NCBI RefSeq assembly: GCF_902829255.1
Contig: NZ_CADEPK010000353.1
Coordinates: 1-64,000, forward strand
DNA from: Metabacillus niabensis
GTDB taxonomy: Bacteria; Bacillota; Bacilli; Bacillales; Bacillaceae
Length of the DNA stretch: 64,000 bases
Direction: 5' to 3'
The position numbers and the translations under genes are program-made. Positions within the stretch are counted from its first letter, which is position 1. Every line of letters begins with the position of its first letter. Positions 1 through 9,629 of the stretch are shown one piece after another. Below the pieces are notes generated by a model, which was not told the origin of the DNA, made no database searches, and saw only the letters and a program-made list of their open reading frames with translations.

Positions 1-1337
1 TCTTCATTGTTTTTACTATTGTTAAATGCGATGACATTATCCTTACCTTTCATTACCTCTAAATAATGAATTTGATGACCATCACTATTATGTACTTTAA
101 ATATGAAACCAGCTTCTTCAACCTTAGCACCGACACTTGCGTCAAAGTTTTGTGTAAGGAACCATCCGCCAATTGTATCAATATCCTCATCAGAAAATGC
201 TGTACCAAGGAGATTATTTACATCTTCTATAAGAAGTTTCCCATCGAGAATGTAGTGGCCGTCATTTATTCTACGAATTTCTGGTATTTCATCTTCATCG
301 AATTCATCTCGAATTTCACCAACGATTTCCTCTAAAATATCCTCCACCGTTACTAATCCTGATGTCCCACCATATTCATCAATTAAAATAGCTAAATGTG
401 TTCGTTCTTTTTGCATTTTCAATAACAAATCATGGATTGGGATCGTTTCGATGACGCGAATAACTGGGTTAATAAATGTATCGATTACAAATTCCTTATT
501 GCTTTCCATATCTGTAAATCTAGAGGTTAAAAGCTCTTTTATATTTAGGAAGCCTACTATATTGTCCTTGCTTCCATCTGTTACAGGATAACGGGTATAC
601 TTCTCATTTTTAATAAGCTCTAAAATTTCATCATAGGAATCTTCGACTGAAATTGATACAATCTCAGTTCGTGGAACCATGATTTCTTTTGCTAACTTCT
701 CGTCAAATTCAAATATATTATTGACGTACTTAAGCTCATTTTTATTTATTTCTCCACTTTTATAGCTTTCAGATAACAAAATTCGAAGCTCTTCCTCAGA
801 ATGTGCTAATTCATGCTCAGAGGCTGGCTTCAGTCCAAATATTCCTACTAAAACACGGGCAGATCCATTTAAGAACCAAATGAATGGATACATAATTCGA
901 TAGAACCATATAATTGGATTTGCAAACAGCAATGTTACCGTTTCTGCTTTTTGTATTGCAACGGTTTTTGGGGCAAGTTCACCGACTACAACGTGCAAAA
1001 ATGTTACTAACGCAAAGGCAATACCAAACGATAAGATATGTGTTATCGACTCGTTAAAATGTAAATATTCAAACAAGGGATGTAATATCTTTTCTACGGT
1101 TGGTTCTCCTAACCAACCTAGTCCTAAAGCTGTGACAGTAATCCCCAACTGACATGCTGATAAATATTCATCTAAATGTGAAACTACCTTTTTTGCCGCC
1201 TTTGCTCCTTTTTTCCCTTCAGCAATTAATTGGTCAATTTTTGACATTCTGACCTTTACAATAGCAAACTCTGTTGCCACAAAAAAACCTGTTAAAGCAA
1301 TTAATAGAAAAATTAAAATTAAGTTAATTGTCGTCAA
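1..1337 (-). CDS. mpfA: HlyC/CorC-family CNNM-CBS membrane protein, probable Mg2+ exporter MpfA (YhdP), 3' end outside window
   Basis: I translated the minus strand from a TTG at 1337, preceded by AGGA at suitable spacing; an in-frame TAG lies just upstream, so no longer start is possible. The product starts with a hydrophobic helix followed by [10 protein letters not shown], typical of the DUF21/CNNM membrane domain. A second hydrophobic block, two CBS domains ([10 protein letters not shown]..., then [23 protein letters not shown]) and the start of a CorC/HlyC C-terminal domain follow. The C-terminus runs off the left edge. In Bacillus subtilis YhdP (MpfA) is a magnesium efflux protein encoded beside the MerR regulator YhdQ, and a MerR gene lies directly upstream here, so the family and the neighbourhood agree. 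The transported ion is inferred from the family. Confidence 0.85.
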   Translation of the reverse strand, partial: MTTINLILIFLLIALTGFFVATEFAIVKVRMSKIDQLIAEGKKGAKAAKKVVSHLDEYLSACQLGITVTALGLGWLGEPTVEKILHPLFEYLHFNESITHILSFGIAFALVTFLHVVVGELAPKTVAIQKAETVTLLFANPIIWFYRIMYPFIWFLNGSARVLVGIFGLKPASEHELAHSEEELRILLSESYKSGEINKNELKYVNNIFEFDEKLAKEIMVPRTEIVSISVEDSYDEILELIKNEKYTRYPVTDGSKDNIVGFLNIKELLTSRFTDMESNKEFVIDTFINPVIRVIETIPIHDLLLKMQKERTHLAILIDEYGGTSGLVTVEDILEEIVGEIRDEFDEDEIPEIRRINDGHYILDGKLLIEDVNNLLGTAFSDEDIDTIGGWFLTQNFDASVGAKVEEAGFIFKVHNSDGHQIHYLEVMKGKDNVIAFNNSKNNE

Positions 1338-1426
1338 TGAGTAGTCCTACAAAAGTAAGACCTACACCTCCTAATAAATTGTATGATTGTTTATTATTCA
1401 CTATTTCATCCATGAGATTCACCTTG

Positions 1427-1828
1427 CTAATTAAGCAGAAGTAACAAAGATTGAATTAATGAGAGACTTTCGTGTGAGACATGCTTTTTAACATATTCCT
1501 GATTTTTCATGTTACTTTTATCTAGCTGTGATAATACTTCGGTTACATCCTTTTCTAAGCATTGAATTTTCAATCGCAGTTCAAGGACATCAATTTCTTC
1601 TGCATTCTCTTCAATTATTTTTCTTTTTATTTCATCTAATGACATACCATCAGCTTTATGTTTTTCAATTAATTTTATTTGTTCAACTGTCGATTTATCG
1701 TAGTAGCGATAATTAGAAGCAGAACGTTCTGCTTTTAACAACCCTAAGTTGGTATAATAATCGATCGTTCTCTTTGTTACACCTGTTATTTCTGCAAGTT
1801 CTCCTATTTTTAGCTTTTCAGTCCCAAT
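1427..1828 (-). CDS. MerR-family regulator (YhdQ/CueR-like), apparently starting at ATT
   Basis: The helix-turn-helix reads KIGELAEITGVTKRTIDYYTN, then LGLLKAERSASNYRYYD, the classic MerR DNA-binding wing; a coiled-coil dimerisation helix follows. The first canonical start in frame is a TTG at 1741, which would delete the helix-turn-helix. Extending upstream in the same frame, a stop (TAG) is met just before a strong GGAGG at 1836-1840. The only plausible initiation codon between them is ATT at 1828, seven bases after GGAGG. I therefore call an ATT start and a protein of about 133 residues. The C-terminal half has no effector-type cysteines that I can see, so it is not an obvious metal sensor. 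It is probably co-transcribed with the exporter gene downstream. The MerR family is certain; the start is inferred. Confidence 0.75.
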   Translation of the reverse strand: MGTEKLKIGELAEITGVTKRTIDYYTNLGLLKAERSASNYRYYDKSTVEQIKLIEKHKADGMSLDEIKRKIIEENAEEIDVLELRLKIQCLEKDVTEVLSQLDKSNMKNQEYVKKHVSHESLSLIQSLLLLLN

Positions 1829-2047
1829 CGTTAAACCTCCAAACTATAACGTGATGGTTTTATTATATTTGTACAAATTCATTTCAACAACTATTCAAGT
1901 GAGTAATTAATAAAATGTTCACAAATATAAGTGAATGCTTCATTTATTGCTAGCACCTTGGACTATTCTTAGCTCATTATTAAAGCATTAACAATAAATA
2001 CGATTAAACATAGATAAAGGTTTCAAAAATTTACTCTTCATGATATA
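1829..2047. other. Intergenic region upstream of the MerR gene
   Basis: AT-rich sequence between the MerR ribosome-binding site and the terminator of the chemoreceptor gene. It must hold the promoter of the MerR/exporter pair, but I see no convincing 19-bp MerR dyad. No ORF or RNA is supported. Confidence 0.4.
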
Positions 2048-2082
2048 AAAGAGAAAAGGGGGTGTATTATGTCCCCTCTTCA
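2048..2082 (-). terminator. Terminator of the chemoreceptor gene
   Basis: On the minus strand a GAAGAGGGG arm and a CCCCCTTTTC arm can pair across a roughly 10-base loop, and a T-rich run follows. It lies about 55 bp after the stop of the chemoreceptor gene. Confidence 0.5.
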
Positions 2083-2136
2083 ACTATTCATATCTGTTAG
2101 TATTTTAAAGCTAGTCTAATTCAACAAAAGTTACAC

Positions 2137-3831
2137 CTAAAGCTTAAATGTATTAACAGTATCCTTCAGTTTTGTTGCAAGCTCTGATAACGTTCCGGCA
2201 GATGCTGAGATCTCCTCCATCGTCGCCATTTGTTCTTCTGTAGATGATGCAACGTTTTGTACATGAAGTGAGGATTTTTTAGAAATCGCAGAAATTCCGG
2301 CTACTGATGCTGAAACCTCCTGTGCACTTGCTGACATTTGTTCAGAAGTTGCCGCTATTTCACTAGTTTGATCCTTCATTTTATCCATTGTTTTTATAAT
2401 TTCCCGGAAAGCAATATGTGATTTGTCGGCTATTGTTAACCCGTCTTGTACATCAGCTTTTACCTTGCTCACCGATTTGTTTGAACGTTCCATATCTTCC
2501 TGAATTTCAAAAATCAACTGTGAAATCTGAGCAGATGATTTTTGTGATTGTTCAGCAAGTGCGCGTACCTCTTCTGCAACAACAGCAAAGCCTTTTCCAT
2601 GCTCTCCCGCTCGTGCTGCCTCAATCGCTGCATTTAATGCTAGTAAATTCGTTTGGTTTGCAATTTCATTTATCACCTTTGTAATCGAATCAATTTGTTG
2701 TGATCGTTTATCAAGCAGTGCGATGACTTCGCCTGTTTCTTGAACAGAGGTATGGATAGCATGCATCTGTGTTACTGTTTTTCCGACATAGTCACCGCCA
2801 AGAACTGCCTGTTTACTTGCGCTTTGTCCAGCCTCAACAATTTGTGACGTACTTTCAGCCATATTATTTATTCCGAGCGCAACTTCCTCTAACGCTATTG
2901 ATGTTTCCTCAACACTATTCGTTTGCGCATCCGCTCCATTTGCTACTTCTTGTATCGCATCGGCTACTTGTGCTGACGCTAAACTTGTTTGCTCAGCACT
3001 TGCGTATAGCTCTTCAGATGAAGCAGCTACCTGTTCAGACGTATCGACGACATTGCTTATGAGCATTTTTAAACTATCCTTCATATGACGATAGCTTGTT
3101 GAAAGCTCCCCAAGCTCATCCTTTGTATTATCAATGATTTCGATTGTAAAATCCCCTCTCCCCGCATTTTCCAAAGCATTTGAGAGTGAACGAAGTCTTC
3201 TTTTTAAATTTCGCGTAAACAAGAAGACGATAATCGATGCTATAACGATAATAATTAGTAATGAAATGATAAATTTTACTATAAAGCTATTAATTGTATC
3301 ATCGATAACCTGCTGTGACGCACCAACATAAAAAATACCGATCGCATCACCATTTTTATCATTTAGTGGCATATAAGCTGATTGATAAAGATATTCAGCC
3401 ACCTTTGCTTCTCCGTAGTACTTTTCACCTTTCTTTAAGACTGCCTCAGCAACTTCCTCAGAAACAGTAGTCCCAATCGCCCGTTTTCCATCAATTTTAA
3501 CATTTGTTGCGATCCTCGTATTCCCTTGAAAAATTGTGACAGTATCGTCTGTTTCCTCACCAATCTGATCAACAAGCGCAAAATTTTCATTCATAAGCTC
3601 ATTGCCTTTATACAAATTTCCGTCCTTAATCTCCCAATCACCGGGAAATCTACTATCTATATAAGAATAAGCTAACCCTAAATCACCCTTTGCTTTCTCA
3701 ATTGCAAAGCTTTTGATCCCTTTTGTTACCTCATGAACAACTAATGCACCAATTGTTATTGAAAAAAGCAAGATGATAGCAACAACAATGAGATTTATTT
3801 TAGTCCCGATTTTTAATCTCCCTTTTAACAT
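2137..3831 (-). CDS. Methyl-accepting chemotaxis protein
   Basis: A 564-residue transmembrane chemoreceptor. Residues about 11-31 form the first membrane helix, followed by an extracellular single-Cache-type sensor ([12 protein letters not shown]..., [10 protein letters not shown]) and a second helix near 187-207. A HAMP linker (about 208-262) precedes the long cytoplasmic signalling coiled coil. The hairpin tip contains [24 protein letters not shown], the CheA/CheW contact site of the family. It would relay an unknown extracellular ligand to CheA and flagellar rotation. The ATG is preceded by AAAGGAG. A sigma-D-like promoter lies just upstream (3865-3892), which fits a motility gene. It is monocistronic, and the ligand cannot be predicted. 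Confidence 0.95.
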   Translation of the reverse strand: MLKGRLKIGTKINLIVVAIILLFSITIGALVVHEVTKGIKSFAIEKAKGDLGLAYSYIDSRFPGDWEIKDGNLYKGNELMNENFALVDQIGEETDDTVTIFQGNTRIATNVKIDGKRAIGTTVSEEVAEAVLKKGEKYYGEAKVAEYLYQSAYMPLNDKNGDAIGIFYVGASQQVIDDTINSFIVKFIISLLIIIVIASIIVFLFTRNLKRRLRSLSNALENAGRGDFTIEIIDNTKDELGELSTSYRHMKDSLKMLISNVVDTSEQVAASSEELYASAEQTSLASAQVADAIQEVANGADAQTNSVEETSIALEEVALGINNMAESTSQIVEAGQSASKQAVLGGDYVGKTVTQMHAIHTSVQETGEVIALLDKRSQQIDSITKVINEIANQTNLLALNAAIEAARAGEHGKGFAVVAEEVRALAEQSQKSSAQISQLIFEIQEDMERSNKSVSKVKADVQDGLTIADKSHIAFREIIKTMDKMKDQTSEIAATSEQMSASAQEVSASVAGISAISKKSSLHVQNVASSTEEQMATMEEISASAGTLSELATKLKDTVNTFKL

Positions 3832-3864
3832 AAATGTTCTCCTTTACTTTATATGTATACATAT

Positions 3865-3892
3865 ATATCGGATCATTTAATAGAGATTTTTA
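3865..3892 (-). promoter_or_regulatory. Sigma-D-like promoter of the chemoreceptor gene
   Basis: On the minus strand TAAA (3892-3889) and CCGATAT (3871-3865) are separated by 17 bases (16 if the overlapping AAAA is used). The Bacillus sigma-D consensus is TAAA-N14-16-(G)CCGATAT. The site is 34 bp before the chemoreceptor start codon. The -10 match is perfect; the spacer is at the long end. Confidence 0.6.
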
Positions 3893-3987
3893 GATTAAAA
3901 TTATTTTTAGATGATAATTTTTATTGGAAAATATACCCAATTAAAAAATTAATCATTAATAAAATCTCATAAAAGGGAGCAGGTATA

Positions 3988-4179
3988 TCAAATCATCAAA
4001 TCGTTGCCAATACAAACAAAAGGAATGCCTCCTATAAGCATTCCCCTCCTCATATATTTAACTAACTGTTCCCTATCGATTATTTCTTCTAATTCTTGAA
4101 TAATAAACGTAGGATACTCTACTAAAGAAATTTCAATTCCCAATAGTTTAATACACTCTTTTAGTTTCTGTTCTATTGT
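3988..4179 (-). pseudogene. Open stretch of 63 codons without a canonical start, probable gene remnant
   Basis: The minus strand is open for 63 codons after an in-frame TGA and reads like real protein: amphipathic and charged segments such as EQKLKECIKLLGIEIS, then QELEEIIDREQLVKYM and GGIPFVCIG. There is no ATG/GTG/TTG with a ribosome-binding site near its beginning; the first TTG is at codon 13 and has none. The composition differs from the AT-rich intergenic DNA around it. I do not recognise the family. It probably is the 3' end of a decayed gene. It could also be a small gene with a non-standard start. Confidence 0.3.
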
Positions 4180-4250
4180 TCAACCTACACACACGTTTCT
4201 TTCGAGTATAAATAGATTAGCAGGTTGTATTCACAATCTTGTAGCATCGT

Positions 4251-4817
4251 TTATCTTACAGCTCCTAAACGGCTATATTTACGCTTTACACTTATAAGTG
4301 AACGGTCAAGCTTATTGGCTACCTCATTTAATGTATAGCCTTCCATTACTAGCACTTTCAATTGGTTTTCTTCTTTTATACTCCAAACCTTGTATGAGGT
4401 TGGATTTTCATATTTTCTTTCCTTTTCAACCCATGATGGTTCAGGAATAATTGTATGTGGTTCAATTTTTGAAAAATCTATTTTCTCACGATTATCTTTT
4501 GCCCATTTCCAGAAATCTTCAGGATGAATAAAATAAAATTGCCTGCTGCAGCGAGTCGTTTTTTTTGTACTTTGTAACCCATGCTTTGTTATCCAGGCTC
4601 TAACAGTCGTTGCATCCTTTTGAACTAATTTCGCTAGTTCATAGGTTGTCAGGTACCCGGTTTGCGCCTTCGTATTTGATATACCTAATCGCTTCAACTT
4701 ATTTTTGATTGATTCCTCTGTCCGATTTAACTTCTTCGACATCGTTGTAATCTTAAGTTTTCCAACATTATCTTTTAAAAAATCAATCTCTTCATCTGTC
4801 CAATTTCTTCTTTTCAC
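4251..4817 (-). CDS. DNA-binding protein with SANT/Myb-like - HTH - SANT/Myb-like architecture
   Basis: About 188 residues with three recognisable DNA-binding parts. The N-terminal RRNWTDEEIDFLKDNVGKL...IKNKLKRLGI and the C-terminal YKVWSIKEENQLKVLVMEGYT...SVKRKYSRLG are both Myb/SANT-like tri-helical units with the spaced tryptophan pattern. The centre (TYELAKLVQKDATTVRAWITKHGL) is a MerR/excisionase-like helix-turn-helix. I chose the GTG at 4817 because AGGGTGAG sits at the right distance; a GTG at 4829 lacks a site. This arrangement is seen in Bacillus and phage regulatory proteins of unknown function. There is no operon partner: the XRE regulator upstream is divergent. The function is unknown. 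Confidence 0.75.
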   Translation of the reverse strand: MKRRNWTDEEIDFLKDNVGKLKITTMSKKLNRTEESIKNKLKRLGISNTKAQTGYLTTYELAKLVQKDATTVRAWITKHGLQSTKKTTRCSRQFYFIHPEDFWKWAKDNREKIDFSKIEPHTIIPEPSWVEKERKYENPTSYKVWSIKEENQLKVLVMEGYTLNEVANKLDRSLISVKRKYSRLGAVR

Positions 4818-5016
4818 CAAAACACTCACCCTATTTAGTCAAATATGAATAGTAAATACGAATTAAATTATATCAATCACTTACGAAATTTCAATCTTTT
4901 TTTATTAGTAAAATACAAAAAAACTTCATTTGTGTAGTAAAATATATCTACCCATAGTAATTTTATGCGGAATTGTGTAAAATATAGTCGAATAGTCGTT
5001 CTTGATAGGAGATAAT

Positions 5017-6366
5017 ATGAAAAAGCAAATACCTAGACATAATTCAATTGGAGAAAAGCTTCGCGAAGCAAGAAAAGCAAAAGGACTTACGTTAGGTGAA
5101 TTAGCTAAAGGGATCTGTTCTCTCGGTAAAATGAGCAATATTGAAAATGGCCATGTATCCGTTACAGATGAAGAACTGAAAAAATTTTGTGAGAAATTAA
5201 ATATCCCTATTAATTTTTTTGCTGATCCTAATATTGAAGACAAAATTAATGAACTCGACAATCAAAAGCAAATCATCATAGACTTAATTAGGTTAAAAAA
5301 TTGGAAATCGATCAAGCTGCAGTTAGCAAGCTTTAAGAAAAAAATTGAAACCTATGCCATTCATACGAGAGAAATAGATTATAACTATTTAAGCGGTGTC
5401 TACTATTATGAAATAAAGCATTATTTGCTTGCAGAAGAATTTTTAACAAAAGTGATGGAGGAAGAAGAAGAGAACAATTATAATCTTCGTCTCAAAATAA
5501 AAGCGTATAACGTTCTTGTCGGAATTTACTTTTATCAAAAAAAGAGCGCAAAAAGCAATTACATATTAAGTGAGGCGTTAAAACTTTCACAGGCAAGTCC
5601 TACGATCACAAAAGAGGAAAGAGACAATATTTATTATAATTTCTCAATTCTTAACCTATACACTGGCTTAAACGATTTGGCATTAAATTATATAAATAAA
5701 GTAAATCATCATATCATTTCACCGCTCGAAACAGAATATATAAAGCTTTTAATTTCATTTTTAGAAAATGACTCTGTCGATGAAATGAGAGAAGACTTAT
5801 TTAATCTAAGAGAGAAAGTTCAACAAACAAATGATAAAGAAGGCATCCTTAGAGGATGGGCACTCATGATATACTCAGACATGACTGCTAAACCGGCTAT
5901 AGAGCTTATACAGCAATGGAAGGACAGTTTCTACTTCGACTTAGATTTAATCTCTCAAGAATTTGAAGAGGAAACATTATCATTGTTACAGTTAAGTATT
6001 TATGTCTGTTTAAAAAAATCCGAAGAGCAGGATCTTATTGAGGAACTATTTGAGAAAACAAGAACATTTCTTCCAAACATCTCAAATCAAGAGCTTATTG
6101 CAAGAAGCTACTTTTTAGAAGGAATTTTTGAAAGAGTTTATAAGCAAAATTCTGAAAGAGCCCTTACTCTTATGCAGCAAGCACTAGACACATTCGACAA
6201 AGCTGATGAAGGCTTATTAAAGGCAGACATTCTGTTTGAAATCAGCAGCTTATTAGGAATAGATAATCAAGCAATGGATGCGCTAAAAATTTATCATTCC
6301 CACACAAAAGGAAATTTCTTGTTTACTCATTTTCATGAACTGACATTACCAAGATTAAAATATTGA
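5017..6366 (+). CDS. XRE-family transcriptional regulator with TPR repeats (PlcR/NprR/Rgg type)
   Basis: The N-terminal helix-turn-helix (IGEKLREARKAKGLTLGELAKGICSLGKMSNIENG) is of the XRE type with the extended recognition loop typical of PlcR/NprR/MutR-type regulators. About 370 residues of repeated helical pairs follow (TPR-like, rich in Y/L/E at spacing about 34). Proteins of this design bind a secreted and re-imported signalling peptide in the TPR groove. I looked for a small signal-peptide gene on either side and saw none, so peptide control is only an inference from architecture. ATG at 5017 follows AGGAG at 5 bp; a TTG at 5002 overlaps the site and is less likely. It is divergent from the SANT-type gene. 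Confidence 0.85.
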   Translation: MKKQIPRHNSIGEKLREARKAKGLTLGELAKGICSLGKMSNIENGHVSVTDEELKKFCEKLNIPINFFADPNIEDKINELDNQKQIIIDLIRLKNWKSIKLQLASFKKKIETYAIHTREIDYNYLSGVYYYEIKHYLLAEEFLTKVMEEEEENNYNLRLKIKAYNVLVGIYFYQKKSAKSNYILSEALKLSQASPTITKEERDNIYYNFSILNLYTGLNDLALNYINKVNHHIISPLETEYIKLLISFLENDSVDEMREDLFNLREKVQQTNDKEGILRGWALMIYSDMTAKPAIELIQQWKDSFYFDLDLISQEFEEETLSLLQLSIYVCLKKSEEQDLIEELFEKTRTFLPNISNQELIARSYFLEGIFERVYKQNSERALTLMQQALDTFDKADEGLLKADILFEISSLLGIDNQAMDALKIYHSHTKGNFLFTHFHELTLPRLKY

Positions 6367-6375
6367 GATGTATAG

Positions 6376-6415
6376 AACGAGAAAGAACAGAACGTTTGTC
6401 TTTTCTCGTTTTTTA
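6376..6415 (+). terminator. Terminator of the XRE-TPR gene
   Basis: AACGAGAAAGA pairs with TCTTTTCTCGTT across a short loop and runs into TTTTTT, ten bases after the stop codon. Confidence 0.8.
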
Positions 6416-6542
6416 TCCTTCACTTTTTATACTGGCTTCTTATTAGATTCAACATTCGGCTAATAGCTGCTTATTCATTCTTTAAAAATAATCCAATCAA
6501 AAGAAGATGCCCTTTCCTAAGAAAGAGCATCTTCAAAAATTC

Positions 6543-7892
6543 TTACTCTACTCTAATAATTGTTAACGCTGCTCCTGTTGCTCCCCCACCTAGTAATGTT
6601 GCTACTCCTAAAAGTCCAAATAGTTCTAATGAAATTGTATCCCCTGCAGTTAAATCAACGATTACATCATTATTATACTGTGATATACCAACAACTGGTG
6701 AAATGATAGATCCAGGAATTGGTGTAGTACCATTGATTACTAGTCTCGAGCTTACTAAAACTCCAGCAGTGGTGTTAATTTGATAACTAATATAGTAGCG
6801 ACCAGTAGCTGGAACGGTAAATGCAGTATCTGTTGCATTTGCAGTGAAATCATCTAAATTTTTGACATTCGGAAGTGGTATTTCTGTTCCACCAACAACT
6901 ACACTAATTACACTACCTTCAGTGTTTGCAGCAAACATTGAGTTAGAAGTAACTGTAGCTCCTGTTGGGCCTGCTGCTCCTGTTGGGCCTGCTGCTCCTG
7001 TTGGACCTGCTGCTCCTGTTGGACCTGCTGCTCCTGTTGGGCCTGCTGCTCCTGTTGGACCTGCTGCTCCTGTTGGGCCTGCTGCTCCTGTTGGACCTGC
7101 TGCTCCTGTTGGACCTGCTGCTCCTGTTGGGCCTGCTGCTCCTGTTGGACCTGCTGCTCCTGTTGGGCCTGCTGCTCCTGTTGGACCTGCTGCTCCTGTT
7201 GGACCTGCTGCTCCTGTTGGACCTGCTGCTCCTGTTGGGCCTGCTGCTCCTGTTGGACCTGCTGCTCCTGTTGGGCCTGCTGCTCCTGTTGGACCTGCTG
7301 CTCCTGTTGGGCCTGCTGCTCCTGTTGGACCTGCTGCTCCTGTTGGACCTGCTGCTCCTGTTGGACCCGCTGCTCCTGGTAATCCCGGTGCTCCTGTTGG
7401 ACCTGGTGCTCCTGTTCCCCCACTACCTTCACCAATATATAATAGTGAAACATCATCAACAATTACATCTGAAGAACCACTCCTAGGTAGATTATTAACC
7501 AAGACTAAGGCCTGTGTAGTGCCTAAAGGAGCCGGTGATGTTGTTTGATAAACTTCTAACCATGTATTATTATCTTCAACATTAGGTATCCGATCTTCGT
7601 CTATTATTGTAATTAAACCATAACCTAGAAAATTGAAGAATTGATCATAGTAACCGACAGATAAGGTAATAGGTGAACTTAGAGAAGTACCAACTCTAGC
7701 TAAAGATGCTAAAAGTTCAAAACTTTCACCAGCATTTGCTTCGACTATTTGGTAAATGTAGCCGTTCACACTATCGCTTAGCAACCTAGTTGAATAGTAT
7801 CCACTATGAGAAAATTCTCTTGTTACAAATGCATTAAAAGGAATCCATGGTGTAAGTAGACCAGTCTCAAAGCTGTTGTTAATGACTCTCAT
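6543..7892 (-). CDS. Collagen-like surface/exosporium-type protein with BclA-like C-terminal domain
   Basis: 449 residues in three parts. Residues 1 to about 155 form a beta-rich N-terminal domain ([19 protein letters not shown]...), similar to the carbohydrate-binding-like heads seen on Bacillus collagen-like proteins. Residues about 156-315 are Gly-X-Y triplets, almost all GPT-GAA. Residues about 316-449 are a compact beta-rich tail ([14 protein letters not shown]...) resembling the BclA/C1q-like trimerisation domain. There is no signal peptide. This matches exosporium/spore-surface glycoproteins, whose triplet threonines are glycosylated. ATG at 7892 follows a GGAGGGGAC-type site. The repeat length is probably variable between strains. 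Spore localisation is inferred; there is no clear BclA leader motif. Confidence 0.85.
   Translation of the reverse strand: MRVINNSFETGLLTPWIPFNAFVTREFSHSGYYSTRLLSDSVNGYIYQIVEANAGESFELLASLARVGTSLSSPITLSVGYYDQFFNFLGYGLITIIDEDRIPNVEDNNTWLEVYQTTSPAPLGTTQALVLVNNLPRSGSSDVIVDDVSLLYIGEGSGGTGAPGPTGAPGLPGAAGPTGAAGPTGAAGPTGAAGPTGAAGPTGAAGPTGAAGPTGAAGPTGAAGPTGAAGPTGAAGPTGAAGPTGAAGPTGAAGPTGAAGPTGAAGPTGAAGPTGAAGPTGAAGPTGAAGPTGAAGPTGAAGPTGAAGPTGATVTSNSMFAANTEGSVISVVVGGTEIPLPNVKNLDDFTANATDTAFTVPATGRYYISYQINTTAGVLVSSRLVINGTTPIPGSIISPVVGISQYNNDVIVDLTAGDTISLELFGLLGVATLLGGGATGAALTIIRVE
6958..7371 (-). repeat. 23 tandem copies of an 18-bp unit encoding GPTGAA
   Basis: The 414-bp tract is exactly 23 x 18 bp. Units are nearly identical on the plus strand (gctcctgttggRcctgct); the main variation is a G/A at one position (TTGGGCC versus TTGGACC), with an ACCCGCT variant in the last unit. 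The high identity implies recent expansion or ongoing homogenisation. Unit length is a multiple of three, so copy changes keep the frame. Confidence 0.95.
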
Positions 7893-8302
7893 AACTCAAT
7901 AATGTCCCCTCCTTTACTATTAAAATTCACTAATTTTATGAACACACTATTATATATTTCTAATAAAATTTAGCAGTGTGGGGATATATTACTCAAATTA
8001 ATTAGTTAAAATCATTAATTACTGGTGAAATTAGCCACTAAGGATTGTCCAATTTCTCAATTGACTATAAAAAATTGAGCCACTTTTTAAATTACTATCA
8101 CGGATTTGATAACTTTCACACTATGAGGAATTAATTATTAACAGCCAATAACACTGAATTAAATTAAAGGATAGTCGAATACATCTAGGTCAATTAACAA
8201 TATATCTTCACGATTGTAATATTAATAAACATTTCATTGAAAAGAGATATGATTGCTTTTCTCTGCTTATCCCCATTCAATTAAATATGCTGCAGAAAAA
8301 AC
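7893..8302. other. Gene-less AT-rich region upstream of the collagen-like gene
   Basis: About 400 bp of very AT-rich DNA. It should contain the promoter of the collagen-like gene (possibly sporulation-specific), but I cannot assign a sigma factor with confidence. No ORF, RNA or repeat is seen. Confidence 0.4.
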
Positions 8303-8351
8303 AAAGAAGCTGTCTAAAGGGTTATCCCCTTTGTATCGAGACAGCTTCTTT
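8303..8351 (-). terminator. Long terminator hairpin after the GNAT gene
   Basis: AAAGAAGCTGTCT and AGACAGCTTCTTT form a perfect 13-bp outer stem. An inner AAAGGG/CCCCTTT stem extends it, and a T-rich run follows on the minus strand. Confidence 0.85.
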
Positions 8352-8364
8352 GTCATAAGAATCA

Positions 8365-8898
8365 TTAAATATCAGATTTTAGCTTTGAATAAATTGCGAG
8401 ATCAATAAATTTCCCTTTAGATTTTTCCGATTGTCTAAGTGTTCCTTCATAGGTGAAACCTAGTTTTTGTAAGACTTTAATTGAGTTTACATTTTCTGGT
8501 TCAACCTTTGCTTCAACCCTATTAAGGTTTAGTTCTTTAAATGCAGTTTCTACTAAAATAGCGATCGACTCTGGAGCATAGCCATTTCCCCAATAAGGCT
8601 TTGCTATATCATAACCTATTTCAGTCTTGCAATTTTCAAGGTCGAATGAATTAAATCCACAGGAGCCTATTATTTCATTCGTTTCTCTTTGAAAGATCGA
8701 ATAACGGATCGCTTTATTTTCTTCCGCAAGTCCATTTAAAAAGGTAATCATTTCAATCGCCTCATTAACATTTGTGAAACGATGAATATTCATATATTTC
8801 GTTACATTTGGATCAGACCATATTTTAAATAATTTAGGCGCGTCCTCTATTGTCATTTTTCTTAAATGTAACCGCCTTGTGTACAAATCGTTAATCAA
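8365..8898 (-). CDS. GNAT-family N-acetyltransferase (RimJ/RimL type)
   Basis: 177 residues. The protein starts LYTRRLHLRKMTIEDAPKLFKIWSD, the usual opening of RimJ/RimL-type acetyltransferases. The fold motifs follow: NEIIGSCGFNSFD, then IGYDIAKPYWGNGYAPESIAILVETAF (acetyl-CoA binding, Q/R-x-x-G-x-G/A variant) and NRVEAKVEPENVNSIKVLQKLGF. It would transfer acetyl from acetyl-CoA to a protein alpha-amine or small-molecule amine; the substrate is unknown. The start is TTG at 8898, eight bases after AGGAGGTAAAGG. Single-gene unit with its own terminator. Confidence 0.9.
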   Translation of the reverse strand: MINDLYTRRLHLRKMTIEDAPKLFKIWSDPNVTKYMNIHRFTNVNEAIEMITFLNGLAEENKAIRYSIFQRETNEIIGSCGFNSFDLENCKTEIGYDIAKPYWGNGYAPESIAILVETAFKELNLNRVEAKVEPENVNSIKVLQKLGFTYEGTLRQSEKSKGKFIDLAIYSKLKSDI

Positions 8899-9091
8899 TA
8901 CCTTTACCTCCTAGGATGAATTTGGATGAAATAAAAATATTGATATCTGCGCATAATTCAGTCCCTTCAGTTCCAGTTTAAAAAGCACGATAAAAGTTAA
9001 TAGTTAATTTTCGTTGCAGTTACTCGCTTTCTCGAAGGAAACCGAGACTTTTTCTGAATCAACAAAGTGCAATAAAGCTTAACAAACATAT

Positions 9092-9508
9092 TTATGCTTT
9101 CATAGGCTCCAATTTCATAATAGCACCAAAATACTGCGAGGCTGTAGTAAAAGTAATAAAAGCACAAAGCTCGCTAATCTCTTCATCAGATAGGTGCTCC
9201 TTCAATACCTGAAATGTCGCATCAGATATATTTCCCTTTTGTTTACTAAATACCTCTGCGAATGCTACTGAAATTGCTATTTTTTCATTGAATAAACGTG
9301 GATCTGGCTTTCCTTTTGCTTTACAGTACTCACAGCCATTCGTTTGTGCTAACGTTCTTCTTACTTGCTCTTTTAACTGAGCAGAAAGAAGTCCATCCTT
9401 TTCAAGCCCTTCCCCTAATTTATTCCACGAATTCATGATCTCTATGTTATGTCCTAACAGTTTTTGAAATGGGGTATCCCCGTGATTTGATTGACGAATT
9501 CTTGCCAT
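9092..9508 (-). CDS. Carboxymuconolactone decarboxylase (AhpD-like) family protein
   Basis: 138 residues, all-helical. TLAQTNGCEYCKAKGKPD carries the CxxC found at the active site of AhpD-type peroxidase partners, followed by a helical segment with acidic and histidine-poor composition. Family members act as alkylhydroperoxidases or as gamma-carboxymuconolactone decarboxylases. The CxxC favours a thiol-dependent redox role here. GGAGGTATGAAGT precedes the ATG at 9508. The gene is divergent from the Lrp-type regulator, which is a likely candidate for its control. Confidence 0.8.
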   Translation of the reverse strand: MARIRQSNHGDTPFQKLLGHNIEIMNSWNKLGEGLEKDGLLSAQLKEQVRRTLAQTNGCEYCKAKGKPDPRLFNEKIAISVAFAEVFSKQKGNISDATFQVLKEHLSDEEISELCAFITFTTASQYFGAIMKLEPMKA

Positions 9509-9629
9509 ACTTCATACCTCCTTGTACTATTAATAATATCGAAGTATTTAGGGATTTCACATTAAATATGAAATTGAATTCGGCTTAACTTTTTAAAAGA
9601 CGAATAAAAAAAGGAGATTAACTTTAAAA

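Noticed and set aside
66-335. 89-codon plus-strand frame at the left edge
   Set aside because: It is antisense to the CBS/CorC part of the exporter gene.
5017-6366. A signalling-peptide gene for the XRE-TPR regulator
   Set aside because: Neither flank contains a short ORF with ribosome-binding site and secretion signal.
6844-7548. Long frames on other strands/frames of the collagen region (AAPVGP, LLLLL and QQEQQV repeats)
   Set aside because: They are translations of the same 18-bp repeat in wrong frames.
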